The notes beneath the pieces are model-generated. The model ran no database searches, was not told the DNA's origin, and saw only the letters and a program-made list of their open reading frames with translations. A stretch of DNA of 64,000 bases from Adenanthera pavonina (taxonomy: Eukaryota > Streptophyta > Magnoliopsida > Fabales > Fabaceae), in assembly GCA_026686845.1 (NCBI GenBank), contig JAIVEN010000007.1:30687001-30751000 (forward strand), given 5' to 3'. Below, piece by piece: positions 12,301-25,210 of the stretch (position 1 is the stretch's first letter; every line of letters begins with the position of its first letter). Both the position numbers and the translations under genes were made by a program.

Positions 12301-14939
12301 ATATGTCTGAATTTTATAATTTGATTTGGGTGTTTAGACGAATAATTAAAAGAAATGTCACGCTAGACACTTTCGGTAATAAAATGAGTCTGAGAAAAAT
12401 AATTATATCAAATGCTTTTCAAAACTTTGAGGATTATATTACATCAAATTGTTCAGATTAAAATAAAATATGAGTGAAGCTTTAAATATAAAATGTTGTT
12501 GTGTTCTAGGATTTTAGGTTTTTTTTAATACATCAAAAATATTTTCTAATTGACAATCTTTTAAGGTTTAAAAATTAGCGAAATAAATTTTTTCTCTCCT
12601 CATAAAGAATTTCTTATGACAATCAGGAATTGAATCCTTGATAATGTGCTAAAGGGACATGTTTGGCTCATTCAAATTATTTACCTAAATAACATCGCCA
12701 TGTTAGGCAAGTTCGAGAGTTGTCTTTGAGGATATTCCATCTGGAGTATTTGAAATTAGTTGTAGAATTGTTTATAACCATATATTTTACAAACTTCGGA
12801 AAAATATATAGCAGAAGATTTAAAAGAGGTTATTGTGATTACTTATTACATTGATTGGATTTAGAAAAGAAAAATCATATCAGTTTTTTCATTAGAATCA
12901 TACAGTTATTTTAGCTTTTAATTCATGATGAATATAGTGTTGTTAGTTATATTAACCATATGGTATCTAAAATTATTGACTAATTTAAATCCGAACATTA
13001 TTTAGCTCAAATGACCGTAGTTTCATAGTGATTTTTTTTATCCACAATATTTAAATTTAATACTTTACTATTTAAAAGAGATTGAGTCTTTTTCACTCAA
13101 TTTGGTCACCGCTAATATTCTAGAGCTGTTCTCTAAATATATATACCTTTTTTTTCTAACAGCTTAACCTTGCCAACTTCTTCTGCAAAACTAATTTTAA
13201 CTTTCAAAAATTAGAAGCTATACAATTCAGTCCTTAAAAATAACAAAAATATATATAGAAATAATTTACAATGAATTTAATTTTTTAATTAAACTGTGCA
13301 TTAACTAATAAGTTTTTCAATCTAGAATCATAAAGTAATCATCAAATGATTAGTTTAGTTTATAATATCCCCATTTTAGGCAAGGCTTTACATATGGCTA
13401 GAGTAGGATAGGAGTGATCATGATAACTTTTTGAGATTAACATGAACTCAACTTGCAAAATTTTTTGCTTGAAAATCCATTAAAAAAAGTGATATGTTCA
13501 TCAATAATAGCAATAACGTGAAATAAAAGGAAAGTGTAATATCTATTTTAAATAATTTTAGTACATATTTGCTTAGTTTCGAAGTGTTGAGGCCAATTAA
13601 GGACGACCAATTGAACTAACCCCATTAACAACTAATAATAGTGAATATTCCCATTATAAATATATAATTGAGCTCTGAATAAAAATAGCACAAGCAAGTT
13701 ACCAATAATTAAGATTGTTCTATAATGGCAACGCCACTATATATGGATTTTTAGTGAACAAATTAATGTGTGGTTGTATCACTTTTTCCCTAAGATAACA
13801 TAATAGTTGATTTTGAATGAAGTCACATAAACACTAGCCAGCTAGTTTTATAATTAATAGATATATTTTTCACTTTGAGTATGATTCAAGAAAATTATAA
13901 TGTGACCACATCCATAGATGTCCTGCAGAGATAAACAAAACACACAACCCTCCACATGAATAAGTTAAAATATTATAACAGACTTTCTTGTAATCTTTGA
14001 GATTTACCAAGAGGTTAGAATTTACAAAAAAAAATAAAAAATTACAATCAAGAATATATTCTTGAACTTTGTTTGTTTCAAGTACCTTGAATTATTGGCC
14101 AAAAAAAAAATAAAGTACCTTGAATTAATTTTAAAGGCGTGCTTTAAAAAATCAGACCTAACTTAAATTCTTTCATTTGCAATATTAATTATCTCTTAGA
14201 AATTTTTGCTGATGATTGAATCATGAAAATCCCAAATGACTGAGCCTAGCTTTATATTTTTTTAAAATATAATGGATGGTCTTATTGCTAAATGAGACTG
14301 TTTTGCAAACATTGGTTATTAGTCTGAAGGACAAGTATTTAATTTCATGCCCCTTTTCCCTGTTCTTGCGTCATGTAATTATTAACGTGATAGCAAATAT
14401 TTAGGATAGATATAAAAATACATGCACATATTGTCAGAAATGGAAAATCTACAATCCGCTCCTTAAATAATAAAAAAGGAAGAAAAAATTATTAGATAAA
14501 AAATAGAGGAAGTGAGTCTCATATATATTGAGATTCAAATTCATTGAAATTTGTTGATTTTCAATACATATTATTGAAAAGATCTTTATTATCTATTTTG
14601 ATCTGTTGTTCACCATTACGTAGCATCATCTATGTAAGGCGTTGAAATGGTATCGATTTTCTCAATTCAGTAAATAATATAACATGATGACAAATGATGA
14701 TAAATCAAAACAAATGATGAAGAACTTAGCTAGTGACACTGTTAAAATTGAAAACTCTCATAGTGCAAGAATCCATAGACAACGTATACTCAACTTAATG
14801 TCTATACAACATTTGAGAAGATACTGATCAGCATACGTTATTTATTATTTTCTAAAATTGAAACAGAAATCCTTTTATGTAGTTGTGGGAGGACTGCATA
14901 ATATGCTACTGAAACCATATAAACCGAAGGGGTAATTAT
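12301..14939. other. AT-rich intergenic DNA, no gene seen
   Basis: Neither strand shows coding stretches longer than chance or any family I recognise. Sequence is low-complexity AT with scattered poly(T)/poly(A). Confidence 0.5.
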
Positions 14940-15180
14940 TGGAAGAACAAAAAGAAGAGAGGGCGAGTGAGAGTGGGGTTGTTGCTGTTGTTCTGCAAAA
15001 GGGAAAGCGAGTGGATAAGGAGAAAAGAGAAGACGATTGGCCGCTTCATAAGAAACCAAAACCAAAATGAGATTGCTTTTAACGTAGGAAACACTGCGCC
15101 ATGTTTCTGTCACGTGACCACTGTCCCTCTTCCATGTGCTTCCTTTTCATTCACTATTCCTTCAATCAAAGCTTAGTTTC
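14940..15180. other. GC-richer island of unknown role with GTCACGTGAC palindrome
   Basis: This short region is clearly richer in G and C than its surroundings. It contains purine-rich tracts and the perfect palindrome GTCACGTGAC at 15109-15118 (G-box core). A 91-codon open frame on the minus strand spans part of it but shows no recognisable domain. It could be a non-coding first exon, a promoter remnant or part of an unknown transcript. Confidence 0.3.
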
Positions 15181-15498
15181 ATTTGGAATAAGAAAAAAAT
15201 AGGAGAAAAGAAATACTAGAAGGGAAAATAAGGAGAAATATATATAATGAGTGTCTAGATTTTTCCTTGTTTTCTCTTCTAATTTTTTTTTCCTCATATT
15301 TTCCCCTCATCCAAGTGGAGGGTTAAGTTTGCATCCTTTCTTGTTTTTTTCTCTCCAGCTTTGTTGATCATGCATTTCTTGCAGTATTACCCCCCTCTCC
15401 CAACACACACACACATATATGTAATTTCTCCATGAGAGGTTTCAATTCTATGTAAGGAACTTCTACGGATGTTTGAATCCTAAATTCATTTATACCTC

Positions 15499-16468
15499 GT
15501 TTGATTCGTCAAAGTGATCTTCAAGGAAGTGGAAGTGGAAATGGAGATGGAAGTAGAGTTTAAAAGTGCGTTTGGTATAACAATGAAAATATAGTATAAT
15601 TTTTATTAAATATTTACTTTTTTAATATGAAAAGACTCAAATACCCTTAACAAAAAAAAAGGAACTCTATCTTGAGACCATCTACCACCAACAAAGCCAC
15701 CACTACACCAGAACCACCATCCGACACCATCAAAACCACTGCTTGAGCATTTAACAAAACCATTCATTTAACAATCAAGAGCAATTGAAGAAATTGAAGG
15801 TTGTATATCACATGAACCAAATCCCATTAATAAAAAAAGGGAAAATCAAAGACCCAAAATCAACGACGTCCTCTATTTGAAACAACCCATGGACAAATGC
15901 AATCAAAGAAATCGAAGGTTTTCACCTTGTCGTTGACATCCTCCTTGCCTCATCACAGTTGAAGAAGAAGAACCTAGTTTGAGTTGTGGAAGGGACTGAG
16001 ACAACCCATGGACAATATTGACGGAGGCTATTGATATGGATGGCAGGAAATAAGGGATGATGATGAAGGACTACAACAACCTAGACGCTTAAATCTATGT
16101 TGAAAGCTTGTAGATTGAAGAAGCTCAAGGATTGCTGCAGCATCCTATCATCACCATCCTCGCTGTTTTCTTCTCCATCGTCATTGCCATCAATGGAAGT
16201 GAGAAGGTGCTAGAGAGATGCTCGAAGGTAAGGGAAGGAAGGCCTTTGACATGGCCAGATTAAGGTTGGGGGAGGGGCAAAAAGGTTCAAAGGTTTGGCT
16301 TCCATGAAAGTCTGAACACTTCCATGGGTATGGAGAAGGAAGTACACTTCTGTCTTTTTGATGGAAGTAACCCTAGAAAAGAAGTGGAGTTCAAACATAT
16401 CAAACATGCTTCCAACTGGCTTGCATTTCCATTTCTGGTTCCTGAGCAAGACTTCCATCAAATCAAAT
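15499..16468. mobile_element. Candidate ~1-kb TIR transposon, non-autonomous
   Basis: The left end has GTTTGATTCGTC followed by AAGTGATCTTCAAGGAA. The reverse complement of the right end reads ATTTGATTTGATGGAAGTC then TTGCTCAGGAA, so the two ends form an imperfect terminal inverted repeat of about 30 bases. The interior is GC-richer than flanking DNA and has no transposase. Target-site duplications were not resolved, so ends are approximate. Confidence 0.4.
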
Positions 16469-18054
16469 GTAGCATTACTGTGAATTGAACGCCATTCCCA
16501 ATACTTCTATATATATATATATATATTGGATGTGCACTTAGTATCTTGAACCTACTTCACTTTAACTGGAGTATCTATCGAGGTTTAGACCAATTTAGAT
16601 CAAGTCAGGTAGGACCCTTTCAGGTGGTAAGCTCTGCCACCAAATATTTAACATGACTATGTTCTCAAGGTTTGAACTTGAGATTTTTAGTTAAACTGAT
16701 ACAACTCCTTCATCAATTGAACAAAATGCTTGGTGGTATTATATATTTTATATTGATAGTTGACGAAAGTCACTCTTTATTTTACCATTTTAGGTTTAAT
16801 TTTGATTTGAAGCAGTAACTTTTTTTTTTTTGCTAAGGGATTTTAAGCAGTAACTAGGAGTGAAGAAATTTCTATTTTGGTTTTACAAGTACTTTTTGGA
16901 GTAACAAGCAAGTCTATCATATATAGGACACATCCATGAAATGCTTTTAATTATTTTAACTTAATTTCTTTGTATCTTTTAATTATTTTAACTTAATTTC
17001 TTTTTATGAAACTACTTTTTGTGGTAAATTTTTTTAAATAAAAAATTAAGAGCCTACTTCAAACAATATACCGAATGTGAGGCCAAAAAACTATATATTG
17101 AATATTAATATTTAAAAATTTAATTTAAATAATATATGGTAACGTCCATATGATTCAATGATCAAGGAGTTGCTGTAATTGAGAATTTGGGTCCTCTTAA
17201 TTTTTTTAACAAAATTGATAATATTAATTTTGAAAAAGAGGTAAAATGTTGAACTAATGATTGAGTTGTGTGATAAGGGATTTAATATCATTTAAGCAAA
17301 GTCCTGAGTTCAAACTTTATAGATTAAAAATTATATTAAGAGAGTTACCCCTATTTGAACATAATAATACTCAAATTTCATTTGATGAAATTAGATATTA
17401 GATAATTATAAGAAAATAGAGAGATAAAATGTTGAATGTGTTTAACATATTTGAATGATGAATTTTATTTTAAATGCATGAGATTCACTTGAATAATAAA
17501 TTTTACATATTTTTCATCTATTTTGTCTTAAAATTGATACTGGTAATTTGAAAAGAAATTAAAACTAAGATTCATTTCCTGGCAGGTTAGAGAAATTTCA
17601 CATACATTTATCCTGGATTCTGCGCCTTTATTATAGTAACCTTTTTCTTCTAGCAAATAAAAAAAACGGTCCTTGAATATCATTTGTACCAATACCAAGC
17701 CCATATCATTGGCCCAAAACATGAGCAATCTATAACAACCATTTTGTTGTTTTGGGCTTCAACAATTTGTCCCCATAAAATATGCCAATGACTGACTAGT
17801 AGTAGTGACTACACACTTGCCAGAGATTAGGAGGCATTGGGATTAATATGAATCTTTTAAATTTGATCCGAATGATTCGAAATTATAGAAGAGGCAATGG
17901 GATTTCATTTATTTTTGAAATTTGGAATTGGAAGTACATATATAATAATCATTATAAGCAAGTGGTCAAGGAAGTCACGGGAATGAAGATTAGAAATCTC
18001 ATAGGAAGAATCCAAAGCGTTCAATAGTAGTTAAAGGGATTGGGTGAGTTACTA
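16469..18054. other. Intergenic DNA 3' of beta-glucosidase A, retroelement-like fragments
   Basis: An (AT)n tract lies near 16508-16527. Around 16640-16745 the phrase aaggtttgaacttgagattt, followed by accaattga-like words and cttggtgg, resembles a dispersed motif common in plant genomes, possibly SINE- or retroelement-derived. A related motif occurs near 17250-17340. Neither can be bounded. No gene is seen. Confidence 0.35.
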
Positions 18055-21000
18055 TTAATGGAGGAGGAACATCTTGAGCCAATAAGCAGAATATTTCAGA
18101 TATCTCTGGAGATTGTTTTTGAAGTCCACGTATATGATTCCAAATCCAACGGTGTAACCAACGTCCCATTCAAAGTCATCCAAAAATGACCATGCATAGT
18201 ATCCCTTCACCTTCACCCCATCCCTGCATTCACATCACATTCTCCTTTTACCTTTTTTTTTAAAAAAAAATCTTCCTGATTTTGATAAAATTCAGATAAA
18301 GGTTGTATAATTAACTATACTGTTCATCTTAAAAATATCTACATAATTTTTTCAAAGAAAAAACTTATCAAAAAAAGAAAAATATAAAGAAATTTATTTG
18401 CGCAATAGAATTTACTCGAGAGTAGAGACAAATGATGTATTTTTTTTAAAAAAAAATTATTATTTAATTTCTTTCTTAATGCAGTATGAGACTCACTTGA
18501 TAGCTTGCAGAAGATATCTGAGATGGCCATCATAAAATCTGATCCTGATACCATCCTTGATGGCTTCTTTGATTGGTTTAGAAGCATTGTTTGCGTTAGC
18601 AACTCCTGGAAATTTTTACAGGAATGCATATATTAACATTTAAAATTTATAACAAGTCACATTATATTATTTGTAAGTTTTATCAATAATTTTGGTTACC
18701 ATTTTCAGTGACGTAAATAAGTGGGTTCTTGTATTTGTGCTTCATATATAACAAAAGCTGATAGAGCCCCTTGGGATAGACATATAGCCAACTCCATTCT
18801 GTCTGCAAAACCATCCAAATTAACAAATCAGCCATCACACTTTTAAATGTTAAATTAGCTAATTATTATTATATATACATCTAAAGGGTTGAGGTTTAAA
18901 TGATTCAAATTCAAACAAAAGTTGTCTCAAATATAGATTGAGAAATTCAACAGTTAAAAGCTTTAGCATTTTAAAAAGCTAGTGCTTGTTTGATTTCATT
19001 TTCTATTTTCTATTTTCTACTTATATGTTTAACCAATAAGATCTTGACACAGTTGATAAATAGTTAGATTCCTAAACTTGTTGTCTTCAAATGAAATAAC
19101 AAAACACATATCCAAATAGTTTTTTTTCTTAAAAACAAAAAAGTAGTTATTAGAAACAAATATAAAACCAGCCCTTAATCTCTCTGTAATAATTTTCTTT
19201 TTTTAAAAAAAAAATTGGATGAAAAGATTCAAGATTAGAACCATCCAATGCGAATAGTAGCTAAATAGTTGGAATGAGTAGTAGTTATATTTATTTATAT
19301 GTAGTGTGCGTAAATCTTTTTTATGTGAGACTTGAAATCCTACTCTCATAAGAAAGTGGAGACAAATCACAAAAATCTCTCTTTTTGGCATTGCAAGTAA
19401 CTAATTTATGTTTTAAGAGAAGAAGAATATACCGGAGTACCAATGGGGACACCATTTCTCACACCTAAAATCAAAGGTAAACGAAGTGAATTTTGAGTTA
19501 CATAGTGTATATAATATATATATATATATATATAGTCTGAGTTTTTTATTTCTAGTAAATAATTAATGAGGTTAATTACCCGAAAGAGTGACTTGAATAT
19601 CAGAAGTATAACTCCTATTAATAGTACTGGTTAATGGAGCATTTTCTACGTAATTAGAGGTATAATAATTGAGACCAAGAAAATCATAAGATCCTTTTAG
19701 AATTTCTGATTCTGCTTTCGTGAATGTTGGCAGTCTATCTCCCACTATAGATCTCATGATCTGGGGATAATCTCCATAAGTAATGGGATGAGCATACCTA
19801 TACAAAAACAAAATGAATTATATATATTGCTAATTCAAAACTTGAACTTTTCATAGTTGTAATTAATTAATAATAATTAGGCAGTTTTGATTAAAAAAAA
19901 AACTCCTCTGATGTTTAAATATAAATTGCTGAGGGAAGAGTTTAAAGTCAGAGAGATTACATAAAAGATTAAATTTATTATTAGAAAGATATAGGATTTA
20001 AATAGGAATAAATTTGGAAAATAAACTAAATTTGAGAGACAAATTCAAATGTTTGACAACTTTTCTTAATATTAATAAGATAATAAAAAGTTACTTATAC
20101 ATGCAGTGTTTTACATTAGTACATACCATCCGAACCAAAAGTCGAGAGCTCGACTTGTAGCCTCACGATTGGCAGGAGTGTTTGTCATTGGCTCTGTCCA
20201 GTTAGTAATTAATGTGATTCCAATTTCTCCTTTTTGATATCTCTGTTTACAGTATAAATACAAAACACATACATGAACGTCAATTGAGAATCCTATATAT
20301 TTATTGCTGCTTTTCTTAATGCTGGCATTTTAATTTTCTTTTAAAGTATAATCATCAAGCATTTGAGAATGTTGGCGCAAATTAACATATAAACAATGAA
20401 GTTAATTTGGCTGTTAGTGAGAGAAGGAACCTGATATTTGGCCTTGTACAACCTAAAGGCAGCACCATGAGCAAGAAGCAAGTGGTGGCCAATGAGGTAG
20501 GGTTCGGTGGCTGAGTTGCCGGCGGTGCAGTTTCCAATGTAGTTAGAACATCTTCCCGGTGCAAAGGTGCCCCTATTGTAGCCATTGTTGCTATAAGAAA
20601 AGGGTTCATTCAAAGTAACCCAATGTTTTACTCGATTCCCAAAAGTTTTGAAGCAAAAATTAGCATATTCATGAAAGTCCTCCCTACATCACATATCAAT
20701 TAAATTAGAAAATATATAAAGAAATGCATAATTGGGACATTAATTAACTGGTAGTTTAATTAATCAGTGTGACTTACACTATTTTAGGGCTAAGAAATCC
20801 ACCGTACTCATCTTCCAGCGCTTGTGGTAGATCCCAATGAAAGAGAGTCACAAAGGGTTTTATGCCTATACACAAATTATGTTCATTTTCAAAATTGATG
20901 GATAAGATTTTCCTATGTGTAATATTTTAATTTTTAAGTTGTTACAATTTTTTATTAAACATTTAAAGTCATGACATACACTGATAAACCAATATCTATA

Positions 21001-23285
21001 TCGCCTAAGCCCTATATAAATTTTTTTTATAAAAATTGTTTTTTGTATACTTTTATAACTTTATTAAACAAGGCCCACAAAGACAGATTAAAAACAATGT
21101 TAATGTTTTGAAAGTTCTTGTAACAATTTTTTTATAAAAAAAACTCGGAGTAAAATTATATAAATGCATTATTTTAATTTAACTTGAAGGAATTAATGTG
21201 TTTGAAATCATTAATATATAATACAAAGTAGAATGAAGTCGCATTGTTCATAAGGTAAATGGTACGGCTCTATTTTGAATTTTGTACCCTTTTTTTTTCT
21301 ATTTCAGTGGGTCTCTTTTTTTTTACAATGGGGGAATTAGTGATGATATTTTTTCTAATAATTCAATATTTTTTAGAATTAAATTTGTCTCCCATGTGTT
21401 TCCGTGCATATGTGTGGGGAGAAAAATCTAGTCTAGATAAAACTTAACCTCGATGAAGTTTGAAAATACCTCTATTATAATATGAATTAAAGATCTCAAA
21501 TGAAAAAATAATAATAATTGACGTATCATCAACATAAAATCAATAAAAAACTGCAATGCTGAATAAACCATAACTAAGAGATATAGAGAAATTGACCATT
21601 TGATAGGAGCTCATTCACGAGATTGTTGTAGAACTTAACTCCCAAGTAATTCACGGATCCTTTTCCCTCTGCAGAAAAACAAATAGTTAATATTTATCAA
21701 AATCACTTTCAAGTTTCAACATAATTATCAATTATATAATGTAGGATGAAAGAAATTGCTATAATTATTTAAAGCCTGAAGATATATACAGTACTTACTG
21801 GGGAATATTCTAGACCATGAGATGGAAAATCTAAAGGAGTCTAACCCAATCTTTTTCATCAATTTTATGTCACTCTGCAACAAACATGCAATTCACAATT
21901 TTGTTCACAAAAAACATCATGACATCAATTATTTGTGTGTGTGTGTGTGTGTGTGTGTGTAATTTGTAAGCACCTTGTATAGATGATAAAGATTATCTGC
22001 AACAGCTCCACTGCTATGATCCGAGATTTTTTCTGTGCATCAAAATTTATATTCTCATGTTAGGATCTCTTTCCCACGGGGCATACTCACATGATTCTAT
22101 ATTCATTTATAATATAAATTAGTCAATATTAAGGCCATGTCTGGCATATGGATGAAAGAAATTTCAAGAAAGGAAGAGTGAACTAAGTGATAGAATAATC
22201 TTTATCTTACAGATTTGGAACACATTGTACAAATTTATACAGAATTGGCACTTCCTTCAAATGAAGGAATATGCTTCCCGGCCCAAAACTTAGGTTGAGG
22301 AAAGTAGTTTTCTACCGATGATTCCAACTTTGGTTCCTTCCTTTTCATTTTTCCTATTACTTTGTACCAAACTTTGAACGCCAAAAAAAAAAAGATTTAT
22401 TCCAGCTTAGCAAACGCAACTTTGGCCCAAAATTTGCCTTTCTATGAAAATTTCTATCTCTCTCCTCCTAGCTTTCTGTTTTTCTAAAAGATGACTTCAT
22501 TCTACTAAAAATGATCTAATCATGTAATTTGTTTCCCATTTATTAATTAAAACTATAATCCCAATCACCTCTTTTTTTTTTTTTGCTTTTTTATCATTAT
22601 TTCAATCTTAATTATTCTAAGATGTTTAAATGCTGTTCCTCGTGTCGATGAAGTCTACTAAAAAAAAAATCCTCAATTCCGATCTCACGAATTGAGTAGA
22701 GAAAAGAGTGATGAAGTGATTAAAAGAGATAGATAGTGAGCCTACCCGGGTGGTTCTTAGTGAAGGTGTCCCATATGCTTGGTCCTCTTCCATCTATATT
22801 TGCTGCTCCTTCAAACTGAATAATTCCAATTTTCAACATCCAATGACAAATAGCAAATACTCAAGAAATTTTAACTAAATAATTTATTAAGAAACTTCTA
22901 TCAACAAAATAGGTTTTAATTTTAACCAATACTACTCATATTAGTCGAAGCTAAACATGACTACTTCGGATCGAAAAGCCGAAGTTAAAAGGAAAGAAAA
23001 AATGGAGACCCTGGCCAGTAAATTCCTACAGCTTCATTCAGAAAAAGAAATAAAGAAAGAAGATTTAATAAAGCTATATGTGATTATGTGAATGTGATGA
23101 TTATTAGAAGGCCGTAATTAATCAATTACCTGATAAGCAGAAGAACCAGCTCCAAATACAAAGGAAGAAGGGAAAAGGGTTCTATTGAAAGGCACTGAAT
23201 AATGGATTGGCTTTGTACTCTCAGAGCCATTCATCATCATCAAGAAGAAGAAGAAGGAGAAGAAGAAAACAGCTTCAACCCTCAT
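18055..23285 (-). CDS. Beta-glucosidase A, glycoside hydrolase family 1 (GH1)
   Basis: A retaining beta-glucosidase that should remove glucose from specialised-metabolite glucosides after secretion or vacuolar delivery. Thirteen exons, minus strand order: 23285-23130, 22815-22746, 22032-21974, 21874-21799, 21668-21597, 20865-20778, 20683-20431, 20242-20127, 19797-19580, 19464-19433, 18802-18700, 18605-18497, 18223-18055. All are GT-AG, every phase fits, and the product is 506 aa, normal for plant GH1. Residues 1-21 form a Phe-rich signal peptide. Active-site motifs are YQFEGA (Q52), FHWD (H154, W155), TLNEP with acid/base E200, NYYT, YVTENG with nucleophile E413, YAWSF and FEWD. GTFAPGRCSNY and NCT, NWT, NRS and NAS sequons are typical of the BGLU12/cyanogenic-type clade. 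The substrate cannot be deduced. Closest array relative is C. Confidence 0.95.
21934..21960. repeat. (GT)n microsatellite in intron 3 of beta-glucosidase A
   Basis: A GT tract of about 27 bases lies just upstream (plus-strand sense) of exon 3 of gene A. Gene C has a short related GT-rich stretch in the matching intron near 43420-43440. Confidence 0.85.
22131..22385. mobile_element. Candidate short TIR insertion in intron 2 of beta-glucosidase A
   Basis: A block of higher complexity sits in AT-rich intron 2. Its ends, GTCTGGCATA and the reverse complement of TGTACCAAACT, are weakly inverted. No target-site duplication could be confirmed. It may be a MITE; boundaries are approximate. Confidence 0.3.
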
Positions 23286-23325
23286 GGTTGACGTTGCTGC
23301 TAGCTATTTGCCATTCAACAGCTTC

Positions 23326-23348
23326 AAGAAGCACTTTTATTTATATAC
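23326..23348 (-). promoter_or_regulatory. TATA box of beta-glucosidase A
   Basis: On the minus strand TATATAAATAAAAG lies roughly 50-65 bases before the start codon at 23285, a normal position for a plant TATA box with a short leader. The same stretch is conserved but altered upstream of gene C. Confidence 0.7.
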
Positions 23349-24503
23349 ATCACCAAAAACGTGAAATAATGTTATCTTTCTTTTTGATTTATAATAACTT
23401 GTCTGCCCTAATTTTTTTTTAAATTATTAGTGTCTACCCTCTCTTCCATTTTTTTTGGGGTAATTTTAGAGTTTTAATTTTGTTTCAAATTTATTGCTTT
23501 TTTAGACTTTCAATACATTATTAATTTTTTTTAAGCTATACCTTCCTTTTATTTAATTCAATGTAAGTTATTAAATGGGGATATTTTAATCAAATTCTCA
23601 AAAATATTTAACATAATCAATGGTTTCTTCGTTTGTGTAAAATAATTTTAAATAACAAAAGAAATAGAACCGAGGGTTATCAATTTCTATTGATCATTTT
23701 CTTGTTTGTTTTTCAACTCTTGCTTCTGTTTGAACACATTGTCGGCTTCACACCTCAGATCTCGAGAAATATATCCCTAACTACACATTAAATATTACTA
23801 GTGGCAAGAAATTGACCTAATTAAATTATTGACAAGTCCGCTTATATATATATATTATAAGATTGGAATCAGATCTGAAGGAGAATATAGTTTTATTTGT
23901 TACACATATATAATTTTATAGGTTTGATTGGCATATGATAGTTTTAATTTTTATTTTCATAAGAAAACATATTTTAGTGACGAGTCTGACTTTGCAATAA
24001 AAGAAATTTTGGGTGACAGTAATCCATAATTCGTAATCTAAATCCCTCCCATTAAATTTCTTATCCCCTTTAATAATAATAATCTATGTGATTAGAAAGC
24101 AATAAGCAAGTGTTGAATCTTCTTACCAGGTAGATCCACCTATATCTATATTTCTATTTACTGATATAAATTACATGATTAGAGAAGATCCAAATTATGC
24201 CTCCAATATCTAAACAGTTTTTTTTTTGGTTATATCAGAAAAGTTTTGAACCCTAATCTCTAACCATTCGTCACTCCATCCTTACTATTAAAACTTCTTT
24301 TTAAATGTCTAAGTTTTCACCGGATCCGAGGTAGCAAAAACTTGTGTATATATAATACTAAACTGAGACTTGATTTATTTAAAACTGCAAAAAGTATATA
24401 TATGATCAATTATTTTGGAACATGAAAACAAGCGACCACGTGCTGACTAATGGACGAGGGATCTAACATGGAAATAAGCGACAAAATGCTAACTAATATA
24501 TAT
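23349..24503. other. Intergenic DNA with a B-type flank relic
   Basis: Mostly AT-rich with no coding sequence. The segment 24345-24400 (ctaaactgagacttgattta) matches 27002-27050 near gene B. The segment 24420-24450 contains gaccacgtgctga, which matches the 3' flank of genes B (27455-27470) and D (56213-56227). This marks it as the decayed 3' flank of a lost B-type gene copy. Confidence 0.5.
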
Positions 24504-25045
24504 ATACTACCTCTGTTTCTTTTTAAGTGTCATTTAAGACTTTATCACACAAATTAAGAAATACAATTACTCCCTCTGTCCCTTAATATAAGACTATTTT
24601 AATCGAATCACGCGAATTAAGAAGGAAAGTTAAAACTAATTAACTATCTCGATTTCTTCAAAAATCCCAATATTTTTCCAAAACTACCCTTATTTATTCT
24701 CTTTCTTTTTTTCTTTGGATACATTAAATAGGGGCATTTTTTAGAAATGTATAATAAATACCACCTCGTATATTATATTGTAAAGGATCTTATATTCAGG
24801 ACCAAGCAAAAAGCTCTTATATATAGGACCGGAGGGAGTAATATATTAGAGTTTCTTTTAAATTTACTAATATGCTCTTGTAGAAATAAATAAGTAAAAA
24901 AGAGCAATTAATATTATTATGGACTTGTAAGATGATAAATAAGGATATAAGTGAAAAAATAATAATTAATATTATCTTAGAATTTTAAAATGACAGATAA
25001 AGAGGAATAAAAATTTTCTTAAAATGTGACAAATAAAAAAAATAG
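24504..25045. mobile_element. Outer Stowaway-like MITE with a second MITE nested inside
   Basis: The left end reads tactacctctgtttctttttaagtgtcattt in two joined parts, and the right end reads aatgtgacaaat then aaaaaaaataggaagtgaatta. The ends are inverted complements and both abut TA, the Stowaway (Tc1/mariner-type) target. The inner element at 24572-24840 interrupts it, so the outer one is older. Confidence 0.55.
24572..24840. mobile_element. Stowaway-like MITE (family S1), inner
   Basis: Ends ctccctctgtcccttaata and tataggaccggagggag form terminal inverted repeats flanked by TA. The inner phrase ataccacctcgtatatta is also found, in the opposite orientation, at 59350 within pseudogene D. 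A diverged relative lies at 56250-56615. No coding capacity. Confidence 0.8.
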
Positions 25046-25078
25046 GAAGTGAATTAATACCCGAAGAAGGTTGATAGT

Positions 25079-25210
25079 AAAGTTAAAACGGGTTAAAATA
25101 CAGAAAGCTAAACAGATAATTATAAACATGCATGATGAAAAGAAGTCATCAAAGTGTTTAGTATACATGCAGGTTCCATTTTCAGTGAGGTAAATGTAAA
25201 TGGGTTGGTC
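25079..25210 (-). pseudogene. Relic of a fifth GH1 copy (E): part of intron 11 and end of exon 11
   Basis: Minus-strand sequence at 25177-25207 encodes PIYIYLTENG, the beta-strand with the GH1 nucleophile motif, carrying a 6-base duplication (ATTTAC twice) relative to other copies. The donor after it is GA instead of GT. Adjacent bases 25079-25170 (tacagaaagct and gaaaagaagtcat) match intron 11 of B and D. No other exon of this copy is recognisable. With the B-type 3' flank at 24420-24450, it represents a nearly deleted B-type gene, later invaded by MITEs. Confidence 0.75.

Noticed and set aside
14838..15113. Minus-strand open frame of 91 codons with a Gln/His stretch
   Set aside because: No recognisable family, no splice partner, and the Q-run comes from a gttgttgctg repeat. 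Kept only as an island of unknown role.
16545..16745. Possible SINE copy
   Set aside because: Contains familiar dispersed-repeat words, but neither ends, poly(A) tail nor target duplication could be identified.
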